64,000 nt of DNA from Rhizobium rhizogenes (GTDB lineage: Bacteria > Pseudomonadota > Alphaproteobacteria > Rhizobiales > Rhizobiaceae), in contig NZ_CP019702.2 of the NCBI RefSeq assembly GCF_002005205.3, positions 372,001 to 436,000 on the forward strand. Reading direction: 5' to 3'. The notes beneath the pieces were generated by a model. That model searched no databases. It was not told the origin of the DNA and worked only from the letters and a program-made list of their open reading frames with translations. A program made the position numbers and the translations under genes. Of the stretch, positions 44,949 to 55,013 are shown in pieces. The stretch's first letter is position 1. Every line of letters begins with the position of its first letter.

Positions 44949-45950
44949 TCACCTGCGGCTGAGCGAACGCTGCACCAGCATGGCGATGATGATGATGGCC
45001 CCCTGAATGGCGCCGATCAGATATTCGCTGACGAAGTTCGACAGGATCATGATGTTGCCGACGATCTCCAGAATGAAGGCGCCGCAGATCGTGCCCCAGA
45101 TGCGCCCCACCCCGCCGCGCAGCGCCGTGCCGCCGACAACGACGGCGGTGATGGCCTGCAGCTCCCACAACATGCCTGTGGTGGCCGAGGTGGAAGCGAG
45201 GCGCGGCACATAAAGCAGCACCGCCACCGCAACACACAGCCCCTGCACCACATAAGCGATGGTGCGAACCCGCGCGACCGAAATGCCGGAATAACGCGCC
45301 ACATCCTCGCTGGAGCCGACCGCTGTCAGATGCCGGCCGTAACGTGTGCGGTAAAGCACGAAGGCGGCGATGGCGGCGGTCACGAAAATCACGATGACCG
45401 GCACCGGCACACCCAGCACATTGCCGAAATAGACCGGGCGATAAAGCGTCTGGATTTCCGGGTTGCGCAGCGTGATGGCGCCGCCCTGCGACAGCCATGT
45501 GGTCAGCCCGCGATAGATGCCCATGGTGCCGAGCGTGGCGATGAAGGGCTCGATGCGGCCGATGGTGGTGATGAGGCCATTGGCAAGCCCGCAGGCCGCG
45601 CCGATGGCAAGTGCCAGCACCATGGCGACCAGCAGCATTAAAAGCGGACTGGCGATGACGCCGCTGTTCATGAACAGGATCATCAGGCTGGCGACGAAAG
45701 CCACCATCGCGCCAACCGAAAGATCGAGCCCGCCCGAGGTGATGACGTAGGTCGCGCCAAGCGCGATGATGGCGACGAAGGCGCTGCGGGTGACGACGTT
45801 CAGGAGATTGTCGATGCCGATGAAATTGGGATTGGCGATGGTGCCGAGAACCAGCAGCAGGGCCAGCGCCACAAACGGCGCCACGGCGCGCAGATCCCAG
45901 TCCTTCGAGGTCTTCGGCGTCTTGCCGGTGTCAGTTGCGGCCTCGGTCAT
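44949..45950 (-). CDS. Sugar ABC transporter permease (RbsC type)
   Basis: A 333-residue inner-membrane protein with about 8-10 helices. The BPD_transp_2 core includes LGATYVITSGGLDLSVGAMVAF, the conserved segment near TM3; GLITTIGRIEPFIATLGTMGIYRGL; and YGRHLTAVGSSEDVARYSGISVARVRTIAYVVQG, the loop that contacts the ATPase. GGTALRGGVGRIWGTICGAFIL is the C-terminal signature. The start was set at ATG 45950 (MTEAATDTGKTPKTSKDW); the open frame beyond it reaches into the ATPase gene end. It lies 52 bases after the ATPase gene. Confidence 0.92.
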   Translation of the reverse strand: MTEAATDTGKTPKTSKDWDLRAVAPFVALALLLVLGTIANPNFIGIDNLLNVVTRSAFVAIIALGATYVITSGGLDLSVGAMVAFVASLMILFMNSGVIASPLLMLLVAMVLALAIGAACGLANGLITTIGRIEPFIATLGTMGIYRGLTTWLSQGGAITLRNPEIQTLYRPVYFGNVLGVPVPVIVIFVTAAIAAFVLYRTRYGRHLTAVGSSEDVARYSGISVARVRTIAYVVQGLCVAVAVLLYVPRLASTSATTGMLWELQAITAVVVGGTALRGGVGRIWGTICGAFILEIVGNIMILSNFVSEYLIGAIQGAIIIIAMLVQRSLSRR

Positions 45951-46002
45951 GTTTCCCCTCAATTGTCTTTTCTTCAGGCCATATGTTTCGAAACCCGCAG
46001 CC

Positions 46003-47526
<1,524 letters not shown>

Positions 47527-47532
47527 GCGCCG

Positions 47533-47592
47533 TCACCGACAGCCGGTGAGAACGGACGGTTTTTGCCCCTCGATTTTCCTTGAAGCGACCAT
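47533..47592 (-). CDS. Candidate 19-residue leader peptide before the sugar ABC ATPase gene
   Basis: ATG at 47592 is preceded at 8 bases by GGGAGGAG, one of the best ribosome sites in the window. It encodes MVASRKIEGQKPSVLTGCR and stops with TGA at 47533-47535, six bases before and in the same frame as the ATPase start. It probably couples translation into the operon. A sequencing error that splits one longer protein is the alternative, since removing the stop would give a 22-residue N-terminal extension. Confidence 0.45.
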   Translation of the reverse strand: MVASRKIEGQKPSVLTGCR

Positions 47593-47720
47593 GAGCGAAC
47601 TCCTCCCAAAGCTCGGAGAAGAAGCTAACGTCCGTTTTGAGGTACGTAAAGCAAATTTCGCTCGTCTTTTAGAATACACTGAAATTTGAAGGATGCGTCC
47701 CGGCCAAACGGCGGATCGGA

Positions 47721-48344
47721 TCAGGGATCTGCGGAGCGCTTGAAACCTTTCATGAGGCTGTGCACGGCCTCGCCGCCCTCCTTTGCCAGATCGAAGCGCT
47801 TGCCGAACAGCAGCCAGTCGGAGCAGATGCCTTTCAGCAGCCAGTAGAGCGCCCCGAGCGCCGAATCCGCCGTCCAGTTGTCGTTGAAGGCACCTTCCGC
47901 CTGCGCCCGTTCGAAAGCCGCTTCCAGCCGCTCCTTGTGGTAGCGGTCCAGTTCCTCCTGCGCATGCAGGACAGGCGCGAACTCGTCTGAATAGCTGGTG
48001 CGCAGGCTGATGGTCATGATGCGCTGGCGTTGTTCGTCCTGCGCCAGAAGCGCCAGCCACTTGCAGGCCGCCTCCTCGATCTTGGCCAGCAGGGTCAACC
48101 CCTTGAGATCAGGATCACCGAAATCGAGCAGATCCGATTCGGGCAAAGCGACGGATTCGTATAGCCCGATGAAAAGGTCGGTCTTGCTGGAAAAATGCCA
48201 GTATATCGCCCCGCGCGTTACCCCGGCTGCGGCCGCCACCTCGTCCAGCGAACTGTTGGCCACGCCTTTCTTGAAGAATACCCGCTCGGCGGCGGCAAGG
48301 ATCGCCTGACGGGTCTCTTCTGCCTCGGCCTTGGTACGGCGCAT
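47721..48344 (-). CDS. TetR/AcrR-family repressor of the RND efflux operon
   Basis: A 207-residue repressor. The HTH (residues about 10-55: ETRQAILAAAERVFFKKGVANSSLDEVAAAAGVTRGAIYWHFSSKTDLF) and the C-terminal ligand domain (KGLTLLAKIEEAACKWLALLAQDEQRQRIMTISLRTSY...SALGALYWLLKGICSDWLL) follow the AcrR pattern, including the MAKIEE-like and GxxxGLxxxWL segments. It follows the RND pump gene on the same strand. The 24-bp site upstream of the membrane fusion gene (52840-52863) matches the arms of the E. coli AcrR operator, making it the likely target. ATG 48344 is used by family length. Confidence 0.9.
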   Translation of the reverse strand: MRRTKAEAEETRQAILAAAERVFFKKGVANSSLDEVAAAAGVTRGAIYWHFSSKTDLFIGLYESVALPESDLLDFGDPDLKGLTLLAKIEEAACKWLALLAQDEQRQRIMTISLRTSYSDEFAPVLHAQEELDRYHKERLEAAFERAQAEGAFNDNWTADSALGALYWLLKGICSDWLLFGKRFDLAKEGGEAVHSLMKGFKRSADP

Positions 48345-48448
48345 TCCGATGTCTCCTTCCAGTCGTGGCACGGCGCTTTCGCACCGTGCCTTTTCTTGTC
48401 GTGCCGGGCTGTCATTCACATGAATATGGCCCGGCCTTCACATCCGTT

Positions 48449-51400
48449 TTATTCCGCCGGCGATACGGCGTCAGCAGCAATCTCATTCTGCTTCTTCCGA
48501 TCCCCGAAAATCTTCATGACAAAGACGAAGAAAACGGGAACGAAGAAGATCGCAAGGATCGTCGCCGAGATCATGCCGCCAAGCACACCGGTGCCGATGG
48601 CGTTCTGGCTCGCCGCGCTGGCACCTGACGCAATTGCCATCGGCAGCACGCCGAGCGAGAAGGCAAGCGAGGTCATCAGGATCGGCCGGAAGCGCAGATG
48701 CGCCGCCTCCACCGTCGCATCATAGGTGGATTTGCCCTCCGCCCGCAGATCCTTGGCAAATTCGATGATCAGGATCGCATTCTTGGCCGAAAGCCCGATG
48801 ATGGCGACAAGGCCAACCAGGAAGTAGACGTCGTTCGGCATGCCGCGCAGCATCACCGCCGCCACCGAACCGATGACGCCGAGCGGCACCACCAGCATGA
48901 CGGAGAGCGGGATGGACCAGCTTTCGTAAAGCGCCGCCAGAAGCAGGAAGACGAACAGCACGCTGAGGCCGATAAGTGCCGGCGCCTGCGAACCCGACTG
49001 GATTTCCTGCAGCGACTGCCCGGTCCATTCGAAACCGAAGCCGCTTGGCAATTCGCCCGCCAGACGCTCCATTTCGGCAATCGCATCACCGGAGGAGTAA
49101 CCGGGCGCCGACTGGCCGCCGATACGGATCGCCGGATAGCCGTTGTAACCCACCACCTGCGAGGGACCGCGCACCCATTCCACCGTGGCGAATGAGCTTA
49201 CCGGCACCATGCCGCCATTGGCGTTGCGGACGTTGAGGTGCAGCAGGTCCTCGGTCTTCATGCGCTGCCCCTGCTCCGCCTGCACCGTCACGCGCTGCAT
49301 ACGGCCGGCATTGGGGAAGTCGTTGACGTAGGACGAGCCCATATTGGCGGAGATGGTGGCGTTGATGTCGCTGAAGGTGACACCGAAGGTATTGGCCTTT
49401 TCGCGGTCGATGATGAGGTTGACCTGCGGAGAATCCGGCATGCCTTCGACACGCAGGCCGGCCAGAACCGGGCTTTTCTGCGCGGCCGCCATCAACTGCG
49501 CTCCGGCGGCGCTCAGCGCCGTCTGTCCGGCACCCCCGCGATCCTGCAGGCGGAAGGTGAAGCCGCTGGAGTTACCGAGACCCTGAATGGGCGGCGGCGA
49601 CAGCGTGAAGGCCATGGAACCCGGCAGGCCCCAGAGCTTGCCGTTGATGCGCTGGGCGATGGCGGATGCGGAATCCTCCGGCCCACGTTCGCTCCAGTCC
49701 TTCAGCGTCGCAAAGGCGAGACCGGCATTCTGGCCGGAACCGGAGAAGGAGAAGCCCGAAACCGCTATCACGCGATCGACCGCCGGTTCCGCCAGGAAGA
49801 TCTTTTCGATTTCCTGGATGGATTGCAGGGTGCGTTCGCTGCTGGCTTCCGCCGGCGCCTGAATGTCGACGATCAGGTAACCCTGGTCCTCATTGGGCAG
49901 GAAGGAGCTGGGCAATTGCATATAGGCCCAGCCGAGACCGGCAAGCAGCGCCGCATAAATGACCATGAAGCGGCCGGAACGCTTGATGATGCTGCCGACC
50001 GACGAGGAGTATTTATGCGAGGCCTTGTCGAAGCCGCGGTTGAACCAGCCGAAGAAGCCCTTCTTCTCATAGTGCCCGGCCTTGATCGGCTTCAGGAACG
50101 ACGCGCAGAGCGCCGGCGTGAGCGACAGCGCAAGGAAGCCCGAAAACAGGATGGAGACCACCATGGTCAGGCTGAACTGCTGGTAGATGATGCCGACGGC
50201 GCCAGGGAAGAAGGCCATGGGCACGAACACCGCCGTCAGCACCAGCGTGATGCCGATGATGGCGCCGGAAATCTGGCCCATCGCCTTGCGGGTCGCCTCC
50301 TTCGGCGACAGATGCTCTTCCGCCATGATGCGTTCGACATTTTCCACCACGACGATCGCGTCATCGACGAGAATACCGATGGCGAGAACCATGGCGAACA
50401 TGGTGAGAACGTTGATGGAGAAACCCGAGACATACATGATGGCGCAGGTGCCGAGCAGCGCCACGGGCACCACCAGTGTCGGAATGATGGTGTAGCGGAT
50501 GTTCTGGAGGAAAACGAACATCACCACGAAGACGAGGATGATCGCCTCCACCAGCGTGTTGATCACCTTCTGGATGGAGATTTTCACGAAGGGGCTGGTG
50601 TCGTAGGGAATTTCATATTCCAGACCCGGCGGGAAATACCGCGACAGTTCCTCCATGGTGGCGCGCACGCCATCGGAGGTCTGCAACGCATTGCCGGTGG
50701 GCGACAGCTGCACGCCGATGGCCGCACTGGGTTTGCCGTTCAGGCGGCTGGAAAAGGCATAGCTTTCGCCGCCCACTTCCACCCGCGCCACATCGCGCAG
50801 CCGGACGGACGAACCATCCGGATTGGCGCGCAGCACGATGGCGCCGAATTCTTCCGGTGATGTCAGCTGGCCCTGCACGTTGACGGTGGCCGAAATCTGC
50901 TGGCCTATCGGGTTTGGCGACGCGCCGATGCGGCCCGCCGCGACCTGCGAATTCTGCGCCTGAATGGCGCCGATGACGTCGGACGAGGTGAGGCTGAGGC
51001 CGAGCATCTTGTCCGGGTCCATCCAGATACGCATGGAGCGCTGGGTGGCGAACAGCTGGGCGCTGCCGACGCCCGGCACACGGCGCAATTCGCCAAGCAC
51101 GTTGCGGCTGAGATAGTCACCGAGACCGATGGCATCGGTATTGCCGTCAACGGAGGTGAGCGCCACCATCATCAGGAACGAGGTGCCGGCCTGTTCGACC
51201 CGCAGGCCCTGCTGGGTAACCGCCTGCGGCAGACGCGGCTGAACGCGGGCGATGCGGTTCTGCACCTCGACCTGCGCTTCACCGATATTGGTGCCCGGCG
51301 CGAAGGTGACGTTGATGGAAATGCTGCCTGACGATTCCGAGGTCGATTCAAAATAAAGAAGACCCGGAACCCCGTTCAGCTCTTCCTCGATGGGACGCGT

Positions 51401-51583
51401 GACGCTCTGGTAAATGTCCTCGGGCGCGGCACCGGGATAGGTGGTCGCGATCGAAATCTGCGGCGGCGCCACATTCGGATATTGCGCAATCGGCAGCATG
51501 GGAATGGCGAGCAGGCCCGCCAGCATGATGAAGATTGCGACGACCCAGGCAAAAATGGGCCGATCGATGAAAAAACGTGCCAT
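48449..51583 (-). CDS. RND multidrug efflux pump inner-membrane subunit (AcrB/HAE1 type)
   Basis: A 1044-residue proton-driven trimeric exporter. It begins MARFFIDRPIFAWVVAIFIMLAGLLAIPMLPIAQYPNVAPPQI, the HAE1 start. In TM4 the proton-relay pair is present (AIGILVDDAIVVVENVERIM); the Lys partner in TM10 lies in the GLSAKNAILIIEFAKDLR segment. Two large periplasmic loops and 12 helices fit AcrB. Substrates are probably lipophilic drugs, bile or plant compounds. It starts 11 bases after the membrane fusion protein stop. No outer-membrane channel gene is adjacent, so a TolC homologue elsewhere must serve. Confidence 0.95.
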   Translation of the reverse strand: MARFFIDRPIFAWVVAIFIMLAGLLAIPMLPIAQYPNVAPPQISIATTYPGAAPEDIYQSVTRPIEEELNGVPGLLYFESTSESSGSISINVTFAPGTNIGEAQVEVQNRIARVQPRLPQAVTQQGLRVEQAGTSFLMMVALTSVDGNTDAIGLGDYLSRNVLGELRRVPGVGSAQLFATQRSMRIWMDPDKMLGLSLTSSDVIGAIQAQNSQVAAGRIGASPNPIGQQISATVNVQGQLTSPEEFGAIVLRANPDGSSVRLRDVARVEVGGESYAFSSRLNGKPSAAIGVQLSPTGNALQTSDGVRATMEELSRYFPPGLEYEIPYDTSPFVKISIQKVINTLVEAIILVFVVMFVFLQNIRYTIIPTLVVPVALLGTCAIMYVSGFSINVLTMFAMVLAIGILVDDAIVVVENVERIMAEEHLSPKEATRKAMGQISGAIIGITLVLTAVFVPMAFFPGAVGIIYQQFSLTMVVSILFSGFLALSLTPALCASFLKPIKAGHYEKKGFFGWFNRGFDKASHKYSSSVGSIIKRSGRFMVIYAALLAGLGWAYMQLPSSFLPNEDQGYLIVDIQAPAEASSERTLQSIQEIEKIFLAEPAVDRVIAVSGFSFSGSGQNAGLAFATLKDWSERGPEDSASAIAQRINGKLWGLPGSMAFTLSPPPIQGLGNSSGFTFRLQDRGGAGQTALSAAGAQLMAAAQKSPVLAGLRVEGMPDSPQVNLIIDREKANTFGVTFSDINATISANMGSSYVNDFPNAGRMQRVTVQAEQGQRMKTEDLLHLNVRNANGGMVPVSSFATVEWVRGPSQVVGYNGYPAIRIGGQSAPGYSSGDAIAEMERLAGELPSGFGFEWTGQSLQEIQSGSQAPALIGLSVLFVFLLLAALYESWSIPLSVMLVVPLGVIGSVAAVMLRGMPNDVYFLVGLVAIIGLSAKNAILIIEFAKDLRAEGKSTYDATVEAAHLRFRPILMTSLAFSLGVLPMAIASGASAASQNAIGTGVLGGMISATILAIFFVPVFFVFVMKIFGDRKKQNEIAADAVSPAE

Positions 51584-51594
51584 GAAATCGGTCC

Positions 51595-52806
51595 TTATTG
51601 CTTGGCGGCCGGGGTCTCAGACGAGGTCTCGGCCGAAGCCGCGCCCTCGTTGCCGGCGGCGGCGACATCGGGCTCCGCAGACCATGGTTCAGGCTTCACC
51701 TTGGCGCCCGGCGCGGTTTTCTGGAAACCTTCGGCAACGACGCGGTCGCCATCCTTCAGGCCTTCCGAAATCACCCAGCGGTCGCCGATGGAACGGCCGA
51801 CGCTGACGCGGCGCTGCTCGACCGTGTCTTCGGCATTCACGACAAGTACGCTCGCCTGCCCGCCGGCATCGCGCTGCACCGCCTGCTGCGGCACGGCGAA
51901 GGCCGCTTTCTGGATGCCCTGCTGGATCTGGACACGGACATACATGCCCGGCAAAAGGTCGCCGTTCGGATTGGGAAATTCGCCGCGCAGCGTCACCTGA
52001 CCGGTGGTTTCATCCACCGCCGCTTCGGAAAACAGTAGGCGACCGGAAACGGGATAACGGCTGCCGTCATCGAACAGCAGGTTGACTTCGGCCTCGTTCG
52101 GGCCGGTCATCAGCTGGCCATCCTGCAGCGCCTTGCGCAGGCGGATGAGATCGGCGGCCGGCTGGGTGAAGTCGGCATAGATCGGATCGAGCTGCTGGAT
52201 CGTCGCGAGATTTTCCGAACCGGTGGCGCTGACGAGTGCGCCTTCGGTGATGCGCGCCCGGCCGATCATGCCGCTGATGGGTGCGGTGACATTGGCATAT
52301 TGCAGATTGAGCCTGGCTTCCGCTACGCCCGCCTCAGCAACGGCCACTTCGGCATCCGCCTGCGCCAGCTGGGCGATGGCATTGTCGAATTCCTGCTGGG
52401 AACCGACGTTGGAACGGCGCAGCTGCTGCTGCCTGTCGGCCGTCTGCCGCGCCTGCAGCTGTGCCGCCTGCGCCCGGCGCAACGTGCCTTCGGCGCTGTC
52501 GACGCGCACCTGGAACGGCGCGGGGTCGATCCGGTAGAGCACGTCGCCTTCCTTCACCAGCGAGCCCTGCTCGAACACCCGCTCGACGATGATGCCGGAG
52601 ACGCGCGGGCGCACTTCGGCAAGCCGCGTCGGCGCGATGCGTCCCGGCAATTCGTTGGTGATGGGCAGCTCTTCCTGCTTCACGGTCACGACCTTGACCG
52701 CGCCGGGCGGCGGCGCGCCAGGCGCAGAGGCCTGCTCGTCGCTACATCCGACCAGAACGATGCCTGTCAACAACACCGCTACGATCTGCCCCAATCTCTT
52801 CGCCAT
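51595..52806 (-). CDS. RND efflux periplasmic adaptor lipoprotein (AcrA type)
   Basis: A 403-residue membrane fusion protein. The signal peptide ends with the lipobox LVGC (Cys21), so it is a lipoprotein. Next come the barrel-sandwich half motif LPGRIAPTRLAEVRPRVSGIIVERVFEQGSLVKEGDVLYRIDPAPF, a coiled hairpin (about residues 100-165, rich in Ala/Gln), the second half VTAPISGMIGRARITEGALVSA, and beta-barrel and membrane-proximal domains. The C-terminal tail is Ala/Glu/Ser-rich. ATG 52806 has GGAG six bases upstream; longer starts overlap the operator region. It is the first gene of the pump operon. Confidence 0.93.
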   Translation of the reverse strand: MAKRLGQIVAVLLTGIVLVGCSDEQASAPGAPPPGAVKVVTVKQEELPITNELPGRIAPTRLAEVRPRVSGIIVERVFEQGSLVKEGDVLYRIDPAPFQVRVDSAEGTLRRAQAAQLQARQTADRQQQLRRSNVGSQQEFDNAIAQLAQADAEVAVAEAGVAEARLNLQYANVTAPISGMIGRARITEGALVSATGSENLATIQQLDPIYADFTQPAADLIRLRKALQDGQLMTGPNEAEVNLLFDDGSRYPVSGRLLFSEAAVDETTGQVTLRGEFPNPNGDLLPGMYVRVQIQQGIQKAAFAVPQQAVQRDAGGQASVLVVNAEDTVEQRRVSVGRSIGDRWVISEGLKDGDRVVAEGFQKTAPGAKVKPEPWSAEPDVAAAGNEGAASAETSSETPAAKQ

Positions 52807-52839
52807 ACTGCGCTCCGAATCCATAAAAAAGGTCACATT

Positions 52840-52863
52840 TACATACATACTAAGACGTATGTA
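52840..52863. promoter_or_regulatory. AcrR-type operator upstream of the efflux operon
   Basis: TACATAC-N10-GTATGTA, a 24-bp inverted repeat, with flanking TT and AA extending the arms to nine bases. The arms and the 10-base spacing are the same as in the E. coli AcrR operator (from memory). It lies 34 bases before the adaptor start, where it would overlap the promoter. Confidence 0.8.
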
Positions 52864-53180
52864 AAATTCCGGCAACGAAATTGTTGCGGCGCAACAGCTC
52901 TCTCACGCGCTTGTGAAGATGCGTGCAAACGGACGGAGATTGGCTGAATGACGGAGCGAAGCAGGAGGCAAGGGCCCATATCAGGTGGCAGCCGGAGACG
53001 GACGGAAGACCCGGAATCGATGAGAGTCCCCCGCCCCGCCGCACCAAAGGCTGCCAAAAGATTCTGCCACCTTCCGCTCTCACCGATGCGGGGCAGATCC
53101 TCGGGACAGGCCGATGATGACGCCGGGAACCGGAACGCGTCTCGACGATGGAGGCTGCCTAGTGACAGCGCGTAAACCGT
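52864..53180. other. Noncoding gap between the efflux operator and the GAPDH paralogue
   Basis: About 317 bases in which I see no supported gene; short open frames lack ribosome sites and family features. The part next to the operator probably holds the efflux promoter. No clear terminator of the GAPDH gene is visible. Confidence 0.5.
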
Positions 53181-54188
53181 TTATCCGGCCCGGAAGATAT
53201 GTGCCGCCATGTCAAGGCAGCGGCAGGCATAACCCCATTCATTGTCGTACCAGGCGACCAGCTTGGTAAGACCGCCTTGCGTCTGCATTCCGGCCAGCGC
53301 ATCGAAGATCGAGGAATGCGGATTGCCGCGCATGTCGGTGGAGACGACGGGTTCGTCGCAATAGGCGAGAATGCCGCGCATGTCGCCCGCCGCCCGTGTG
53401 CGGATCATCGCGCAGATATCCCGGTAGGAGACGTTGTCCCGGAGCCGGCATGTCAGGTCGATCATGGAGACGTCAGAGACCGGCACGCGCACCGCCAGAC
53501 CGTTGATCCGCCCGTTCAGTTCCGGCACCACCCGGCCCACCATGCGCGCAGCGCCGGTCGTTGCCGGAATGATGTTTTCCAGAATGCCGCGGCCGAAACG
53601 CCAGTCCTTGCGGGCGACACCATCCACCGTGTTCTGACTGGAGGTCGTCGCATGAACCGTCAGCATCAGCGCCTCTTCGATACCGAAGGCATCGTTCAGC
53701 GCCTTGGCGAGCGGCGCGACGCAGTTGGTCGTGCACGAGGCGTTCGAGACGATGGTTTGCCCGGCATAGCCGCCAGCGTTGACCCCCATGACGAAGACCG
53801 GCGTATCGTCGTCCGGCGGCGCCGAGATCAGAACCTTGCCCGCACCGGCGGCAAGATGTCCTTCCGCTGCCTTTCTGGTCAGGAAGAAACCGGTCGATTC
53901 GATGACGACATCGACGCCGACGCCGGCCCAGCCGATTGCACCCGGCTCCCGCTCGCTGAAGGCCCTCACCGGCCTGTCATCGATGACAAGCGCGTTTTCC
54001 GATGTCGCCACCCTGCCCGGGAAACCGCCATGTACGCTGTCATATTTAAGCAGGTAAGCGAGATGGTCGATCGGCAGCAGATCGTTGATCGCCACGATCT
54101 CGACATCGCCCCGCGCCATCGCGGCCCTTAGAACCGTCCGGCCGATGCGGCCGAACCCGTTAATGCCGATACGGATTTTGTCAGTCAT
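53181..54188 (-). CDS. Type I glyceraldehyde-3-phosphate dehydrogenase family protein (paralogue)
   Basis: NAD-dependent phosphorylating aldehyde dehydrogenase. The 335-residue protein has the Rossmann start IRIGINGFGRIGRTVLRA, the catalytic Cys152 in VSNASCTTNCVAPL, His179 in TVHATTSSQNTVDG, and the phosphate-site motifs ATTGAARMVGRV and WYDNEWGYACR. Some canonical residues differ: GNKDWRxGR appears as ARKDWRFGRG and ISAPAKxxxPT as ISAPPDDDTPV. Its position away from pgk/tkt and divergence from a TetR gene suggests a conditionally expressed paralogue, possibly acting on another aldehyde such as erythrose-4-phosphate. ATG 54188 has AAAGGA upstream. Confidence 0.9.
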   Translation of the reverse strand: MTDKIRIGINGFGRIGRTVLRAAMARGDVEIVAINDLLPIDHLAYLLKYDSVHGGFPGRVATSENALVIDDRPVRAFSEREPGAIGWAGVGVDVVIESTGFFLTRKAAEGHLAAGAGKVLISAPPDDDTPVFVMGVNAGGYAGQTIVSNASCTTNCVAPLAKALNDAFGIEEALMLTVHATTSSQNTVDGVARKDWRFGRGILENIIPATTGAARMVGRVVPELNGRINGLAVRVPVSDVSMIDLTCRLRDNVSYRDICAMIRTRAAGDMRGILAYCDEPVVSTDMRGNPHSSIFDALAGMQTQGGLTKLVAWYDNEWGYACRCLDMAAHIFRAG

Positions 54189-54334
54189 CGATTGTCCTTT
54201 TAACCGAGAAGGAAAGGCGGGCATTCCCCGCCCGCGCAGCCTGAAGGGCACGCCGCGCATACGCGTCGCAACCCTCCCCGAAGGGATTGTTTTCCCTGCC
54301 GCTTATTTTTATACTAGACCGCACAAAAATACGG

Positions 54335-54352
54335 CGCAACGAATTTATTGCG
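54335..54352. promoter_or_regulatory. Inverted repeat in the GAPDH/TetR divergent promoter, candidate operator
   Basis: CGCAA-N8-TTGCG, five-base perfect arms, 14 bases before the TetR start, in the shared 177-base intergenic region. Just upstream CCG-N10-CGG (54320-54334) is a second weak symmetry. Either could be the TetR site. Confidence 0.3.
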
Positions 54353-54365
54353 AAACGGTACAAAA

Positions 54366-54995
54366 ATGAAAGAGAAGTCCGCCAGAGGGCGCCCCCGCCA
54401 ATATGACGCCGACGCCGCACTGGGCGCGGCCCTCCTCGAATTCCGCCGCCACGGCTATACCGCCACCTCGCTCGACCATCTGTCGGAGGCAACAAAAATG
54501 GCGCGGCCAAGCCTTTACGCCGCCTTTGGCAACAAGCGCGCCATCTATCTCAGGGCCATCGCGCATTATATCGCGGAGAGCGGAAAAAGCCGCCACCACG
54601 CGCTCTTTGCCGCCCCCTCGCTCGCAAAGGCGCTCGATGACTATTTCATGATGATCGTCGCAATCTATTCGCAAGGGGATGATTACCCGCTCGGCTGCCC
54701 CGTGCTCAGCGTCATCACCGGCGAAGCGACGGCCGATCCGGTGATGGGAGCGGAACTCTCCGCCGCCCTCGGTCGCACCGATGCGCGGTTCCGCGAGCGG
54801 ATCACGGCGGCGCGCGACGACGGCCAGCTGCCGCCCGACACCGACATTGACGCCGTTGCCGACATGCTGGCGGCCCTGCAGCACAGCCTTGCGCAACGCG
54901 CGCGCGCCGGCGCGGCGCGGGCGGACCTGGAGCGTATTGCCCGCAGCAGCATTGCACTGGTTCTCAGAGCGGCGGGTGCTGACCCAGCACCCTAA
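54366..54995 (+). CDS. TetR-family transcriptional regulator
   Basis: A 209-residue regulator. HTH residues about 12-60: GRPRQYDADAALGAALLEFRRHGYTATSLDHLSEATKMARPSLYAAFGNKRAIYLRAI, of the AcrR/YxaF-like group beginning RGRPRxxD. The ligand-binding half contains YPLGCPVLSVITGEATADPVMG, typical of the TetR_C_16-like proteins that sense reactive small molecules. It is divergent from the GAPDH paralogue, so it probably represses it and itself. ATG 54366 is chosen; a TTG six codons earlier lies in the candidate operator. Effector unknown. Confidence 0.87.
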   Translation: MKEKSARGRPRQYDADAALGAALLEFRRHGYTATSLDHLSEATKMARPSLYAAFGNKRAIYLRAIAHYIAESGKSRHHALFAAPSLAKALDDYFMMIVAIYSQGDDYPLGCPVLSVITGEATADPVMGAELSAALGRTDARFRERITAARDDGQLPPDTDIDAVADMLAALQHSLAQRARAGAARADLERIARSSIALVLRAAGADPAP

Positions 54996-55013
54996 CCGCT
55001 TCCACCTGTCCGT

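Noticed and set aside
43890..45641. A 583-codon plus-strand open frame opposite the sugar ABC receptor and permease
   Set aside because: It crosses two well-supported minus-strand genes and has no motif.
49238..50860. A 540-codon plus-strand open frame opposite the RND pump
   Set aside because: His/Arg/Asp-rich shadow of the AcrB-type gene without domain features.
47721..52806. Naming the efflux system AmeABC/AmeR
   Set aside because: The known Agrobacterium AmeABC has an outer-membrane gene after the pump and a different placement of its regulator; the order here is adaptor, pump, TetR.
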